Of a stretch of DNA of 12,822 nt, positions 6,955-12,822 are shown piece by piece. This stretch comes from DASSBQ01 sp035250505 (lineage in GTDB: Bacteria; Nitrospirota; Nitrospiria; Nitrospirales; Nitrospiraceae): positions 1 through 12,822 of the forward strand of contig DATFFC010000068.1 in the NCBI GenBank assembly GCA_035250505.1, in the 5' to 3' direction. The notes under the pieces were generated by a model, which saw only the letters and a program-made list of their open reading frames with translations, had not been told where the DNA came from and searched no databases. Position 1 is the first letter of the stretch, and every line of letters begins with the position of its first letter. Both the position numbers and the translations under genes were made by a program.

Positions 6955-7371
6955 TCAGGAGGACGGCGGCAAGAGCTCACGAATCTTGTTGAGCAACAAG
7001 CGTTGGGTGTAAGGCTTCCGAAGGAACCATTCTTCCGTGAGGCCTTGGAAATGGGACGGCTTGATGAGGCCCGACACAAATAAGATCGGCAGCTCCGGAC
7101 GAAGCTCGCGGAGCCGCTGAGCAATGATCGGGCCGGACATGGTCGGCATGACAATGTCGATCACGAGCAGCTTGATTCGAGGGCCGAACTCTTCGAAGAG
7201 TTTCACCGCCTCCTCTCCGCTCGAGGCACAGAGCACGGCGTAACCTTTCAGTTCCAGCATGCTGCTTGTGAGATTGCGGACCGCTTGGTCATCATCAACC
7301 ACGAGAATAAGCGGGTCGTTCGAGCAGCTGGGTGACTGGGCTTGTGGAAAGTACGAGGGAGTAGAAGACAT
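6955..7371 (-). CDS. Stand-alone response-regulator receiver domain (CheY-like)
   Basis: This 138-residue protein is one REC domain with no output domain. It is phosphorylated on Asp by a histidine kinase and signals through protein contacts. After a short Pro/Ser-rich leader (1-19) come LILVVDDD (acidic pair Asp26/Asp27), the phospho-acceptor Asp72 in IDIVMP, Ser100 in FVSG (switch Ser/Thr position) and Lys119 in RKPY. All conserved positions are filled, so it should be active. The sequence style (GYAVLCASSGEEAVKLFEEF) is that of receiver domains often fused to hybrid sensor kinases. No kinase gene is in the window, so the partner lies elsewhere. The start at 7371 is the only ATG that keeps the first strand whole; GGAA a few bases upstream is a weak ribosome site. 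It lies 127 bp after the cyclase gene on the same strand, with a promoter-like sequence between. Confidence 0.93.
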   Translation of the reverse strand: MSSTPSYFPQAQSPSCSNDPLILVVDDDQAVRNLTSSMLELKGYAVLCASSGEEAVKLFEEFGPRIKLLVIDIVMPTMSGPIIAQRLRELRPELPILFVSGLIKPSHFQGLTEEWFLRKPYTQRLLLNKIRELLPPSS

Positions 7372-7397
7372 GCAGCGTTCCGAATCGATGATGGCTC

Positions 7398-7426
7398 ACG
7401 CTATCACCAACGCAGCAAGACGTCAA
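7398..7426 (-). promoter_or_regulatory. Possible sigma-70-type promoter for the receiver-domain gene
   Basis: Read on the minus strand, TTGACG (7426-7421) and TAGCGT (7403-7398) are spaced 17 bp. The expected start is near 7391, about 20 bases before the ATG at 7371. The same TAGCGT -10 sequence occurs in the candidate promoter at 5175-5180, so it may be a usable -10 in this genome. Confidence 0.38.
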
Positions 7427-7498
7427 ACGGTCGCAGAAAATCGAACAGCGTACGCCCAAAAAGAGTCCGGGCGAGAAAATGTTTTCCGGCTGGGTCCG

Positions 7499-8350
7499 TT
7501 ACGGCAAGACGGCGATGAGACGTACCGGTCCGCCTGTACCGTCTCGAATTTTTACCGGAAGCGCGATCATCAGAGCACCGGCTTCCGGCAATTGTTCCAA
7601 ATGGGCGATGTTCTCAAGACCGTATAATCCGGCGCCGCCGATGATGCGATGGACGATGAAATCGCGCGACGGTCCATAGTCGATGCTGGCGGTATCGATC
7701 CCGATGCCCACAATATTTCGTTCCTTGGTCAGGAATTCAGCCGCCTCTCGAGAGAAGCCGGGAAAATGAAGCGTTGTGACATCCTCCGGCGTCGGGCTGC
7801 CCAGATACGCAAGGCGGTCCGGCCAATGACGGCCCCATCCCGAGCGCATTACGACGATCGCTCCAGCCGGTATGGACCCATGGCGAGCTTCCCAGTTTCG
7901 CAGATCCTCGACCCGCAGGCGATAATCGGCGTCCTTCGCCACAGCCGCCCGCACGTCGACCACGACCGCCGGACCAATGAGATGATCGACCGGAATCCGG
8001 TCGACCGAAGGCCGGCCCTGGGCAAAGTGCACCGGCGCATCTATGTGCGTGCCCGCGTGCTCGGACATGACGAAATCGCCCGAGGCATACCAATATCCTT
8101 GCGCGGTCATTCCCCAAGCGGTTTTGTCGCGATGAAACGGCCTATTGGTCGGCCACGCAATGGTCGCCTCATCGAGTTCATACGTTAAATCGACGAGCTT
8201 CGTGCGATCCCATCCCACGGTCCAGGCGACCTCGCACAGAGACAGGGTCACCGCAACGGCCAAGCCGGTACCCAGTGCAAGAGCCCGTAAGTTCCCGCTC
8301 CATGCCGGTTCCGGTGAGTAGATCACAAGGGCCTCCCTCACGTCGCTCAT
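7499..8350 (-). CDS. Membrane-anchored cyclase-family metal hydrolase (kynurenine formamidase-like)
   Basis: The 283-residue product belongs to the cyclase family (PF04199), whose best-known member is kynurenine formamidase KynB, a metal-dependent hydrolase of amide or lactone-type bonds. The signature H-x-G-T-H-x-D-x-P-x-H-F is intact (His98, His102, Asp104, His108), and so are the later ligands His234 and Glu246, spaced 12 as in KynB. The active site therefore looks complete. Unlike typical cytoplasmic KynB (about 210 residues), it has an extra N-terminus with one hydrophobic segment (about 21-46), a signal anchor or uncleaved signal, placing the enzyme outside the inner membrane. The ATG overlaps the stop of the upstream reductase gene (ATGA), with GGAG five bases before it. 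An alternative GTG at 8326 has a stronger site, GGGAGG, and would shorten the tail before the membrane segment by eight residues. No tryptophan-degradation genes are nearby, so the substrate is unknown. Confidence 0.9.
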   Translation of the reverse strand: MSDVREALVIYSPEPAWSGNLRALALGTGLAVAVTLSLCEVAWTVGWDRTKLVDLTYELDEATIAWPTNRPFHRDKTAWGMTAQGYWYASGDFVMSEHAGTHIDAPVHFAQGRPSVDRIPVDHLIGPAVVVDVRAAVAKDADYRLRVEDLRNWEARHGSIPAGAIVVMRSGWGRHWPDRLAYLGSPTPEDVTTLHFPGFSREAAEFLTKERNIVGIGIDTASIDYGPSRDFIVHRIIGGAGLYGLENIAHLEQLPEAGALMIALPVKIRDGTGGPVRLIAVLP

Positions 8351-9426
8351 GACTGCTCCAATGCGCCGAAACGCTTGTCGGCCGCGCCCTGATCACAGGA
8401 CCACAAGCGATCGGTCTTGTACTGTTCGAATCGGCCTGTTGCGGCATCAGAGGACACGCGGGCTCGTAGCGCGTCCATTTCCGCCGCGGTCATGGGAACA
8501 AACCGCTGCGCGATCCGCACGTTCTGACGCAACACCTCGACCGAGTCAATCCCGCTGACCAACGTGGCCACCGGCAGGGACAGTGTATACCTGATCGCCT
8601 CTTCCGCCGTGACGACGCCCGCGGCCAATGGTTTCCCGTTTCCGCACAGCGATTTCATGGCGATCGGCGCGATGCCTTGCCGGGCCAGCTCGGGCAGCAC
8701 TTGCCGTTCAAAACTGCGGAACCCGAAATCAAAGACATTGAGAGGAAGCTGACAGGTGTCGAACGGGAATCGCTCCCGCAAGAGCGCCATATGAACCGAC
8801 GGGTCGGTGTGTCCCGTGAAACCGATAAACCGAACTTTCCCTTGCTGCTTGGCCTGCATCAGCGCCTCCGCCGGCCCCCCAGGCCCGAAAACGCGGCTCG
8901 GCTCATCCAGACATCCGACTTCGTGAATTTGCCACAAGTCCAGATAATCCGTTCCCAACCGGCGGAGCGACTGCTCGAGATGAAGAAGTCCCACTTTCTT
9001 CCCCCGGCCATGGGTACACATCTTGGTCATGAGAAAGACCTGATGCCGCTTGCCCTTGAGCGCCGCGCCCATGGCCTCCTCGCTTCGGTTGTTGGCATAG
9101 TCCCACGCGTTATCCATAAAGGTCACGCCGGAGTCAACCGCCTCATGAATGATCCGCATGCCTTCATCCGCGTTTTTGCGGATCAAATGCCCACCTCCGA
9201 TGCCGAGAATCGTCACATCGACCCCGGTTCGCCCAAGTGGCCTTCTCGGAATGTTCCCCGTCACTGTGCCGCTGTCGCTTACACTGGCATTCACGAACCT
9301 CTCGCCCCAAAGAAACGACCGACCGAATACCAAAGCCGACCCGAGTTGCCCGATCCGCTTGAGCATTTCTCTTCGCTCAACGGGGTGCTTTTCGATGGAG
9401 TCATCGGATTTCTGTTGCCGATTCAT
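8347..9426 (-). CDS. Aldo/keto reductase with twin-arginine (Tat) signal
   Basis: The 359-residue product is an NAD(P)H-dependent aldo/keto reductase of the TIM-barrel superfamily. The catalytic tetrad is recognisable: Asp105 (FMDNA), Tyr110 (WDYAN), Lys135 (MTKM) and His168 (QIHEV). The barrel opens with RRPLGRTGVDVTILGIGGG (61-79), typical of the family. Residues 18-23 read RREMLK, a twin-arginine motif, followed by a mildly hydrophobic stretch (25-40). This points to folded export through the Tat pathway with the cofactor already bound. The ATG at 9426 is chosen over a TTG at 9450 because AAGGAG lies five bases upstream. The gene is translationally coupled to the cyclase by the ATGA overlap, so both should be made together and act in the periplasm or on the membrane. 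The substrate cannot be read from sequence. Residues about 330-359, after the barrel, are poorly conserved in style and contain one Cys (344). Confidence 0.93.
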   Translation of the reverse strand: MNRQQKSDDSIEKHPVERREMLKRIGQLGSALVFGRSFLWGERFVNASVSDSGTVTGNIPRRPLGRTGVDVTILGIGGGHLIRKNADEGMRIIHEAVDSGVTFMDNAWDYANNRSEEAMGAALKGKRHQVFLMTKMCTHGRGKKVGLLHLEQSLRRLGTDYLDLWQIHEVGCLDEPSRVFGPGGPAEALMQAKQQGKVRFIGFTGHTDPSVHMALLRERFPFDTCQLPLNVFDFGFRSFERQVLPELARQGIAPIAMKSLCGNGKPLAAGVVTAEEAIRYTLSLPVATLVSGIDSVEVLRQNVRIAQRFVPMTAAEMDALRARVSSDAATGRFEQYKTDRLWSCDQGAADKRFGALEQS

Positions 9427-9614
9427 CAGTGCTCCTTCCTTCGCTATCAATTGCAGCGGTCGATAGATGACTGTCGCAATACGGTACCTGCCAGCCGACG
9501 GAACATCAACGTGAGTACCAGGATAGGGTCACCGCTCCGACACAGCTCTTCATGATCCCGCCTGACCCGGCTCAGATGCACAAGCCGTTGATGTTGCGCC
9601 GCCTTTGTTCCGAT

Positions 9615-9642
9615 TCAAGTTTATCGGTCTTCCACCCGATAT
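9615..9642 (+). promoter_or_regulatory. Sigma-28 (FliA)-like promoter element upstream of the first HD-GYP gene
   Basis: TCAAGTTT (9615-9622), 12 bases, then CCCGATAT (9635-9642). The enterobacterial FliA consensus is TAAAGTTT-N11-GCCGATAA, so the boxes match at 7/8 and 6/8 positions with a spacer one base longer. The same bipartite sequence with identical spacing precedes the second HD-GYP gene. TATCGG (9622-9627) and CCGATA (9636-9641) within it also form a perfect 6-bp inverted repeat, so an operator is an alternative reading. Confidence 0.5.
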
Positions 9643-9683
9643 CGCATTGCAGGACATGTAGTACGAACCACTACGACTACTGC

Positions 9684-9704
9684 GGGGACGGTGACGACCG
9701 CCCC
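9684..9704 (+). other. GC-rich hairpin in the leader of the first HD-GYP gene
   Basis: GGGG-A-CGGT (9684-9692) pairs with ACCG-CCCC (9697-9704), giving eight base pairs, one bulged A and a GACG loop. It ends 28 bases before the ATG at 9733, which has no ribosome-binding site. It could affect translation or be incidental in GC-rich DNA. Confidence 0.35.
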
Positions 9705-9732
9705 TCTACCGCCCATCGGCTTCTGACCGCTC

Positions 9733-11103
9733 ATGACCACACCCCGCGCCGGTTCGCCGAAACCTAATGATTCTACGCCACTTCTCTCGCTGAATTGCGA
9801 GGACCTGCGCCTCGGGATGTACATCCATCTCCATTGTTCCTGGTTTCGCCATCCATTTTCCCGACAGCAGTTCCTTTTGACCTCGGAGAGCCAAATCGCG
9901 ACGATCCGTGGGTTAGGCCTCTCATCCATCCTTGTGGACCCGGCTCAATCGACCCCTGATTCGCTCCGGCATATTTCACAGACATCACCTGCCTCCTGCG
10001 ACAGGTCGGCATCGGACGCGGCCGACCGGTCCATTCGGTCCCCAGGTCAACCGCGCGCGCACACACCGGCAACCGCGGCCAATATTCGTCCCGCCGGACA
10101 AAGTCCCGCCGGCTACCAAGACGCCCTGAAGGAGGCGGCTCAGGCCTATGAACAGGCGGCACAGCACTTCACGCAGTCGGTCAGCGATCTTCACGCAGGA
10201 TCCGAAGAGGGTGTGGCCACCGCCAAGGCCGTGACCATTAAACTGGCTCATCTCCTCCTTGACGACGCCCTGGCAGGAACAATCGTCAGTCTGCTCGACT
10301 CATGGAACGTCGAAGAACGGGACGTTTTGCATGCCTTGAACGTGTCGGTGCTGGCGATGATGATCGGCCAACAATTCGACCTCTCGCTCGAAGACATCAA
10401 GATTCTGGGAATCGGCGCACTCCTGCATGATATCGGAATCCATGGGTTGCGGCACGATCTCCGCGTGCGACACGAAGAGTTGGCCCCGGAAAAGCTCGGT
10501 TCGTACCGGGAGCATCCGGCGCTCGGCGTCACCATCTTGAGCGCCCTTCCATCGTTTCCACATGAGGCCTTGCGTATCGTGGAGTCCCATCACGAGCGGA
10601 TCGATGGATCGGGCTATCCGGACAGATTGAAGGAAGAATATTTGTCACTTTTCACAAAAATCGTGATGGTCGCCGATGAGTATGACATTCTCATCAACAA
10701 CGAGAGCCGGCGCCACAGGATGATCCCTGCAGAGGCGCTCTCCCATCTCTATCGGACCTCGCGGACGACCCTACCGCCGGAGGTCATCGACGCCTTGGTT
10801 CAAACGTTGACGGTCTATCCGCCTGGGACGATTGTGCAACTCGTCAATGGAGCGTTTGCGCTGGTCTTGAACATCAACAGACAAGCCCGGATGAAACCGT
10901 TGGTCTTACTCTATACTTCCCCGACCCCTGCCACACGGCCGATCATCATTGATCTGATGAAGGATCGGAGGCGCGCAATCGCGCGTCGTCCTCCGCTGAA
11001 TGAATTACCGGCCGGAGTACGCGACTACCTCGACATGCATCGATGGACCGCCTATTTTTTGGGCAACGGGGTGGACCAGGGAGTGTTGCCTGATGCGGTT
11101 TGA
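9733..11103 (+). CDS. DUF3391 / HD-GYP domain protein, cyclic di-GMP phosphodiesterase or sensor (first paralog)
   Basis: HD-GYP proteins hydrolyse cyclic di-GMP, the second messenger that switches cells between motile and attached life. The 456-residue product has an N-terminal DUF3391 domain (about 20-72; LRLGMYIHLHCSWFRHPF), a Ser/Pro/Ala-rich linker (about 75-125), a helical segment containing AGSEEGVATAK, and an HD-GYP domain (about 195-360). Metal-site residues seen are His200, His232/Asp233, His261, His286/His287 and Asp316, with the GYP motif HHERIDGSGYP at 286-296. The usual HD-x-G-K reads HDIGI, so the conserved Lys is lost, and the following IP-type segment is changed too. A C-terminal extension (about 362-445, YPPGTIVQL through DYLDMHRWTAYF) is shared with the next gene. 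ATG 9733 is fixed by an in-frame TGA just upstream (9724); no ribosome site is visible. There is no transmembrane segment, so it is cytoplasmic. Confidence 0.93.
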   Translation: MTTPRAGSPKPNDSTPLLSLNCEDLRLGMYIHLHCSWFRHPFSRQQFLLTSESQIATIRGLGLSSILVDPAQSTPDSLRHISQTSPASCDRSASDAADRSIRSPGQPRAHTPATAANIRPAGQSPAGYQDALKEAAQAYEQAAQHFTQSVSDLHAGSEEGVATAKAVTIKLAHLLLDDALAGTIVSLLDSWNVEERDVLHALNVSVLAMMIGQQFDLSLEDIKILGIGALLHDIGIHGLRHDLRVRHEELAPEKLGSYREHPALGVTILSALPSFPHEALRIVESHHERIDGSGYPDRLKEEYLSLFTKIVMVADEYDILINNESRRHRMIPAEALSHLYRTSRTTLPPEVIDALVQTLTVYPPGTIVQLVNGAFALVLNINRQARMKPLVLLYTSPTPATRPIIIDLMKDRRRAIARRPPLNELPAGVRDYLDMHRWTAYFLGNGVDQGVLPDAV

Positions 11104-11112
11104 ACGCGGCGC

Positions 11113-11140
11113 TCAAGTTCTGCGCATTCTAAACCGATAC
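11113..11140 (+). promoter_or_regulatory. Sigma-28 (FliA)-like promoter element upstream of the second HD-GYP gene
   Basis: TCAAGTTC (11113-11120), 12 bases, then ACCGATAC (11133-11140), in the 103-bp gap between the paralogs. It shares TCAAGTT-N14-CCGATA exactly with the element at 9615-9642, while the spacers differ. The distance to the ATG at 11207 is about 66 bp, so the second gene may be transcribed on its own as well as by read-through. Confidence 0.5.
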
Positions 11141-11206
11141 AGCCGATCGACATGCTGGGGCGCGACTACGCCCTCCCTCGCGACGCAGGCCACGGAATAT
11201 TGATTG

Positions 11207-12508
11207 ATGGACACAAAAGAGGACCAACCTCACGATTCACATGGCGAGCTCATCGCCAAAAGCACCGAGGAGCTGACCCTCGGGATGTATATCCATCTGA
11301 ACTGTTCCTGGTTTAAGCATCCCTTTCCGAAGAATGCGTTTAAAATTTCTTCGCACGAGCAATTGGCCACGATCAAGAGTTTGGGTCTGCCGAGCGTGCT
11401 GGTCGATCCACGCCAATCAAACCCCGAGATTTTTTGTCCAGCTTCCGGTGAGCCCGTCGTCACCACCGAGGAACCGGAGGAGATCATTGACCCGACCTTG
11501 CCGATCGCCGCGGACTATTGCGAGACCGTCCACCTGGCGAGCCAAATGTACAAGCAAGTCCTCAAGCGCGGCGGCCAGATCCTGAAGACTATCAATGCCG
11601 GCTCGGAGGAAGGCGTGACGGCGGCCAAGGTGATGGTCGATGCGTTGAGCGCGCTCATTCTCGACTCACGGGAATCCAACACGGTAGTCAGCCTGCTGGC
11701 GGCGGAAGAGTCCGATAACATCAGTGTCCTGCACGCCGTCAATGTCAGCACCCTCTCCATGATTATCGGGCGCCAGTTGCAGCTCTCCCATGATGAAATC
11801 CGATTCGTCGGCATGGCGGGGCTCTTGCACGATCTTGGCGAGCAGCGTATCCCGGTGCGAATCCTCCGAAACCGCAATAGCCTGTCCCTGGAGCAGCTTC
11901 AGGAATTGCAGCTCCACCCGGACTATACCGTCGAGCTACTGCGGCGCCTGTGCCACTTTCCGCCCGAGATCTTGGATATCATCCGATGCCAACACGAACG
12001 GCTCGACGGCTCCGGATACCCGGCGCGGCTCCGCGGCTCGCAATTGTCTCTTCCGGCAAGAATCCTGCTGGTCGTCGATGAATACGATTCACTCGTGCAC
12101 AAGCGGCGGGCATCGGAGAGCTTGATGCCCGCCGAAGCGCTGGCGCAAATGTATGCCAAAGCCAAGACGCAGTTTCCCGACGACGTGGTCATCGCCCTGA
12201 TCAAGACGATCGGCGTGTATCCGCCGGGCAGCATCGTGGAGTTGTCCGACGGAAAGGTCGCCCTGGTTCTTAGTCTGAATGTCGAAGCCCGCATGAGGCC
12301 GATGGTGCTGCTGTATGATCCGGCCGCATCGAACACGCGGCCCCACGTGATCGACTTGGCCACGGAGCCTGACCGCTCCATCGTGCGAAGCCTCTCGAAA
12401 CAACACCTGTCGCCGGCCGTTCGAAACTATCTCGACCTCTACCGTTGGACCGGCTACTTTATCGAGTCCTCTTTCAAGACTTTCCAAGGACCGGCCAAAT
12501 CCTCTTAG
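11207..12508 (+). CDS. DUF3391 / HD-GYP domain protein with altered metal site (second paralog)
   Basis: The 433-residue product is a tandem paralog of the preceding gene, with the same order of parts: DUF3391 (about 21-72; LTLGMYIHLNCSWFKHPF), a shorter acidic linker (about 75-100), the AGSEEGVTAAK segment (131-141), HD-GYP (about 170-335) and the shared C-terminal extension (YPPGSIVEL through NYLDLYRWTGYF). His176, His208/Asp209, His237, His263 and Asp291 are kept. The GYP motif reads QHERLDGSGYP (262-272), so the first His of the usual HHE is Gln. HD-x-G-K reads HDLGE, losing the Lys. These changes hit metal binding and catalysis, so the protein may bind cyclic di-GMP without cutting it, or cut it with a different metal set; this is inference. 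ATG 11207 is preferred to the adjacent TTG 11204; the ribosome site is weak (GGAA about 10 bases upstream). It is cytoplasmic, without membrane segments. Confidence 0.92.
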   Translation: MDTKEDQPHDSHGELIAKSTEELTLGMYIHLNCSWFKHPFPKNAFKISSHEQLATIKSLGLPSVLVDPRQSNPEIFCPASGEPVVTTEEPEEIIDPTLPIAADYCETVHLASQMYKQVLKRGGQILKTINAGSEEGVTAAKVMVDALSALILDSRESNTVVSLLAAEESDNISVLHAVNVSTLSMIIGRQLQLSHDEIRFVGMAGLLHDLGEQRIPVRILRNRNSLSLEQLQELQLHPDYTVELLRRLCHFPPEILDIIRCQHERLDGSGYPARLRGSQLSLPARILLVVDEYDSLVHKRRASESLMPAEALAQMYAKAKTQFPDDVVIALIKTIGVYPPGSIVELSDGKVALVLSLNVEARMRPMVLLYDPAASNTRPHVIDLATEPDRSIVRSLSKQHLSPAVRNYLDLYRWTGYFIESSFKTFQGPAKSS

Positions 12509-12592
12509 GTTGCTCGTTTTCGTGACTCGCTCCTCTGGACGGAAACTGTAAGAACTGCCGCCTCACCGGCGTCCACAAAGACGTTAAGACAC

Positions 12593-12616
12593 CGGGCGCT
12601 CACCGTCTCGCGCCCG
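12593..12616 (+). terminator. GC-rich hairpin after the second HD-GYP gene (terminator-like, no U-tract)
   Basis: CGGGCGC (12593-12599) and GCGCCCG (12610-12616) pair perfectly around a 10-base loop, and CA/TG pairing can extend the stem past one bulged C. It begins about 85 bases after the stop codon. No T-run follows. It may help end transcription before the next gene; the rest of the 209-bp gap shows only imperfect TTCTTCG/CGCGTCG repeats. Confidence 0.35.
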
Positions 12617-12717
12617 TGCGCAAGCGTGACGCTCCTTCTTCGTCGCGTCGCGCACCTCATTATTCTTCGCGTCGTGGACCTTCACGAACAACGGTTAAAT
12701 ATGGTATTCCCCCTTGC

Positions 12718-12822
12718 ATGCCGGCCCCTTCGCTTCTCTTGGTCATTCCGCCATTGACCCAACTCAATACTCCCTACCCATCGACCGCCTATCTCACCGG
12801 GTTCCTGCGTTCCCACGGCTAC
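12718..12822 (+). CDS. N-terminus of a probable B12-binding radical SAM protein (3' end outside the window)
   Basis: Only the first 35 codons are present. The frame opens with a hydrophobic strand (SLLLVIPP) followed by LTQLNTPYPSTAYLTGFLR. This Pro-rich opening, with a strand, NTPYPS and then a helix ending in FLR-x-x-G, is what I know from the N-terminal cobalamin-binding (Rossmann-like) domain of class B radical SAM enzymes. The CxxxCxxC cluster motif would lie beyond the window edge and cannot be checked. No ribosome-binding site precedes the ATG. An AT-rich patch (TTAAATATGG, about 12695-12704) could be part of a promoter. Any other Rossmann-type enzyme remains possible. Confidence 0.6.
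   Translation, partial: MPAPSLLLVIPPLTQLNTPYPSTAYLTGFLRSHGY

Larger units (their letters stand above)
9427..9732. other. Divergent intergenic region between the reductase and HD-GYP genes
   Basis: This 306-bp gap must hold the start signals for two divergent units. On the right it contains the sigma-28-like element (9615-9642) and a hairpin (9684-9704). For the leftward reductase gene, a weak TTGATG-N17-TACCGT pair can be read on the minus strand about 60-90 bp before the ATG, too weak to list alone. No conserved coding frame is convincing here. The structured length is far below that of known cyclic di-GMP riboswitches and their signature sequences are absent. Confidence 0.6.

Noticed and set aside
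7499..8350. Naming the cyclase gene kynB
   Set aside because: The metal-binding pattern fits the family, but the membrane anchor, the extra length and the lack of tryptophan-pathway neighbours make the substrate uncertain.
8677..9555. A 292-codon open frame opposite the aldo/keto reductase
   Set aside because: It shadows a gene with an intact catalytic tetrad and Tat motif. The translated product has no signal, motif or repeat.
9543..9732. Cyclic di-GMP riboswitch before the first HD-GYP gene
   Set aside because: The only visible structure is a 21-base hairpin. The conserved cores and paired domains of GEMM-type riboswitches are not seen.

Overview
This 12.8-kb window is ordinary-density bacterial chromosome, GC-rich (by eye about 60%). 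It holds ten genes, two of them cut by the window edges. Gene content (exported lipoproteins, Lon, MsrB, a Tat-type aldo/keto reductase, DUF3391/HD-GYP proteins, the start of a probable B12-binding radical SAM protein) and the frequent lack of a clear Shine-Dalgarno site would suit a member of Nitrospirota such as Nitrospira. That placement is an inference from general resemblance, not a proof. I see no tRNA, rRNA, CRISPR array, insertion sequence or phage gene.

Left part (1-6824, all + strand): a lipoprotein whose start lies before the window and whose body is a strikingly regular beta-solenoid-like repeat (12 D-x-x-G-x-D-x-Y units, mostly 26-27 residues apart); ATP-dependent protease Lon; methionine sulfoxide reductase B; a second lipoprotein of unknown function; and a small secreted protein. 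Several of these act on the cell envelope or on protein quality. The wide gaps and separate promoter-like sites suggest mostly single-gene transcription units.

Middle part (6955-9426, - strand): a Tat-signal aldo/keto reductase, a membrane-anchored kynurenine-formamidase-like cyclase joined to it by a 4-bp ATGA overlap, and, 127 bp further on, a stand-alone response-regulator receiver domain that probably has its own promoter. The first two look like an exported enzyme pair acting on an unknown substrate.

Right part (9733-12508, + strand): two tandem paralogous DUF3391-HD-GYP proteins, expected to hydrolyse or sense cyclic di-GMP. Both lack the usual Lys after the HD motif, and the second also lacks one metal-binding His. 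Both are preceded by the same bipartite sequence, TCAAGTT-N14-CCGATA, which resembles a sigma-28 (FliA, flagellar) promoter. The window ends in the first 35 codons of a probable B12-binding radical SAM protein.

The best candidates for something undescribed are the 26-residue-repeat lipoprotein, the shared promoter-like element of the HD-GYP pair with their altered active sites, and the exported reductase-cyclase pair. No complete new defence or mobile system is visible.
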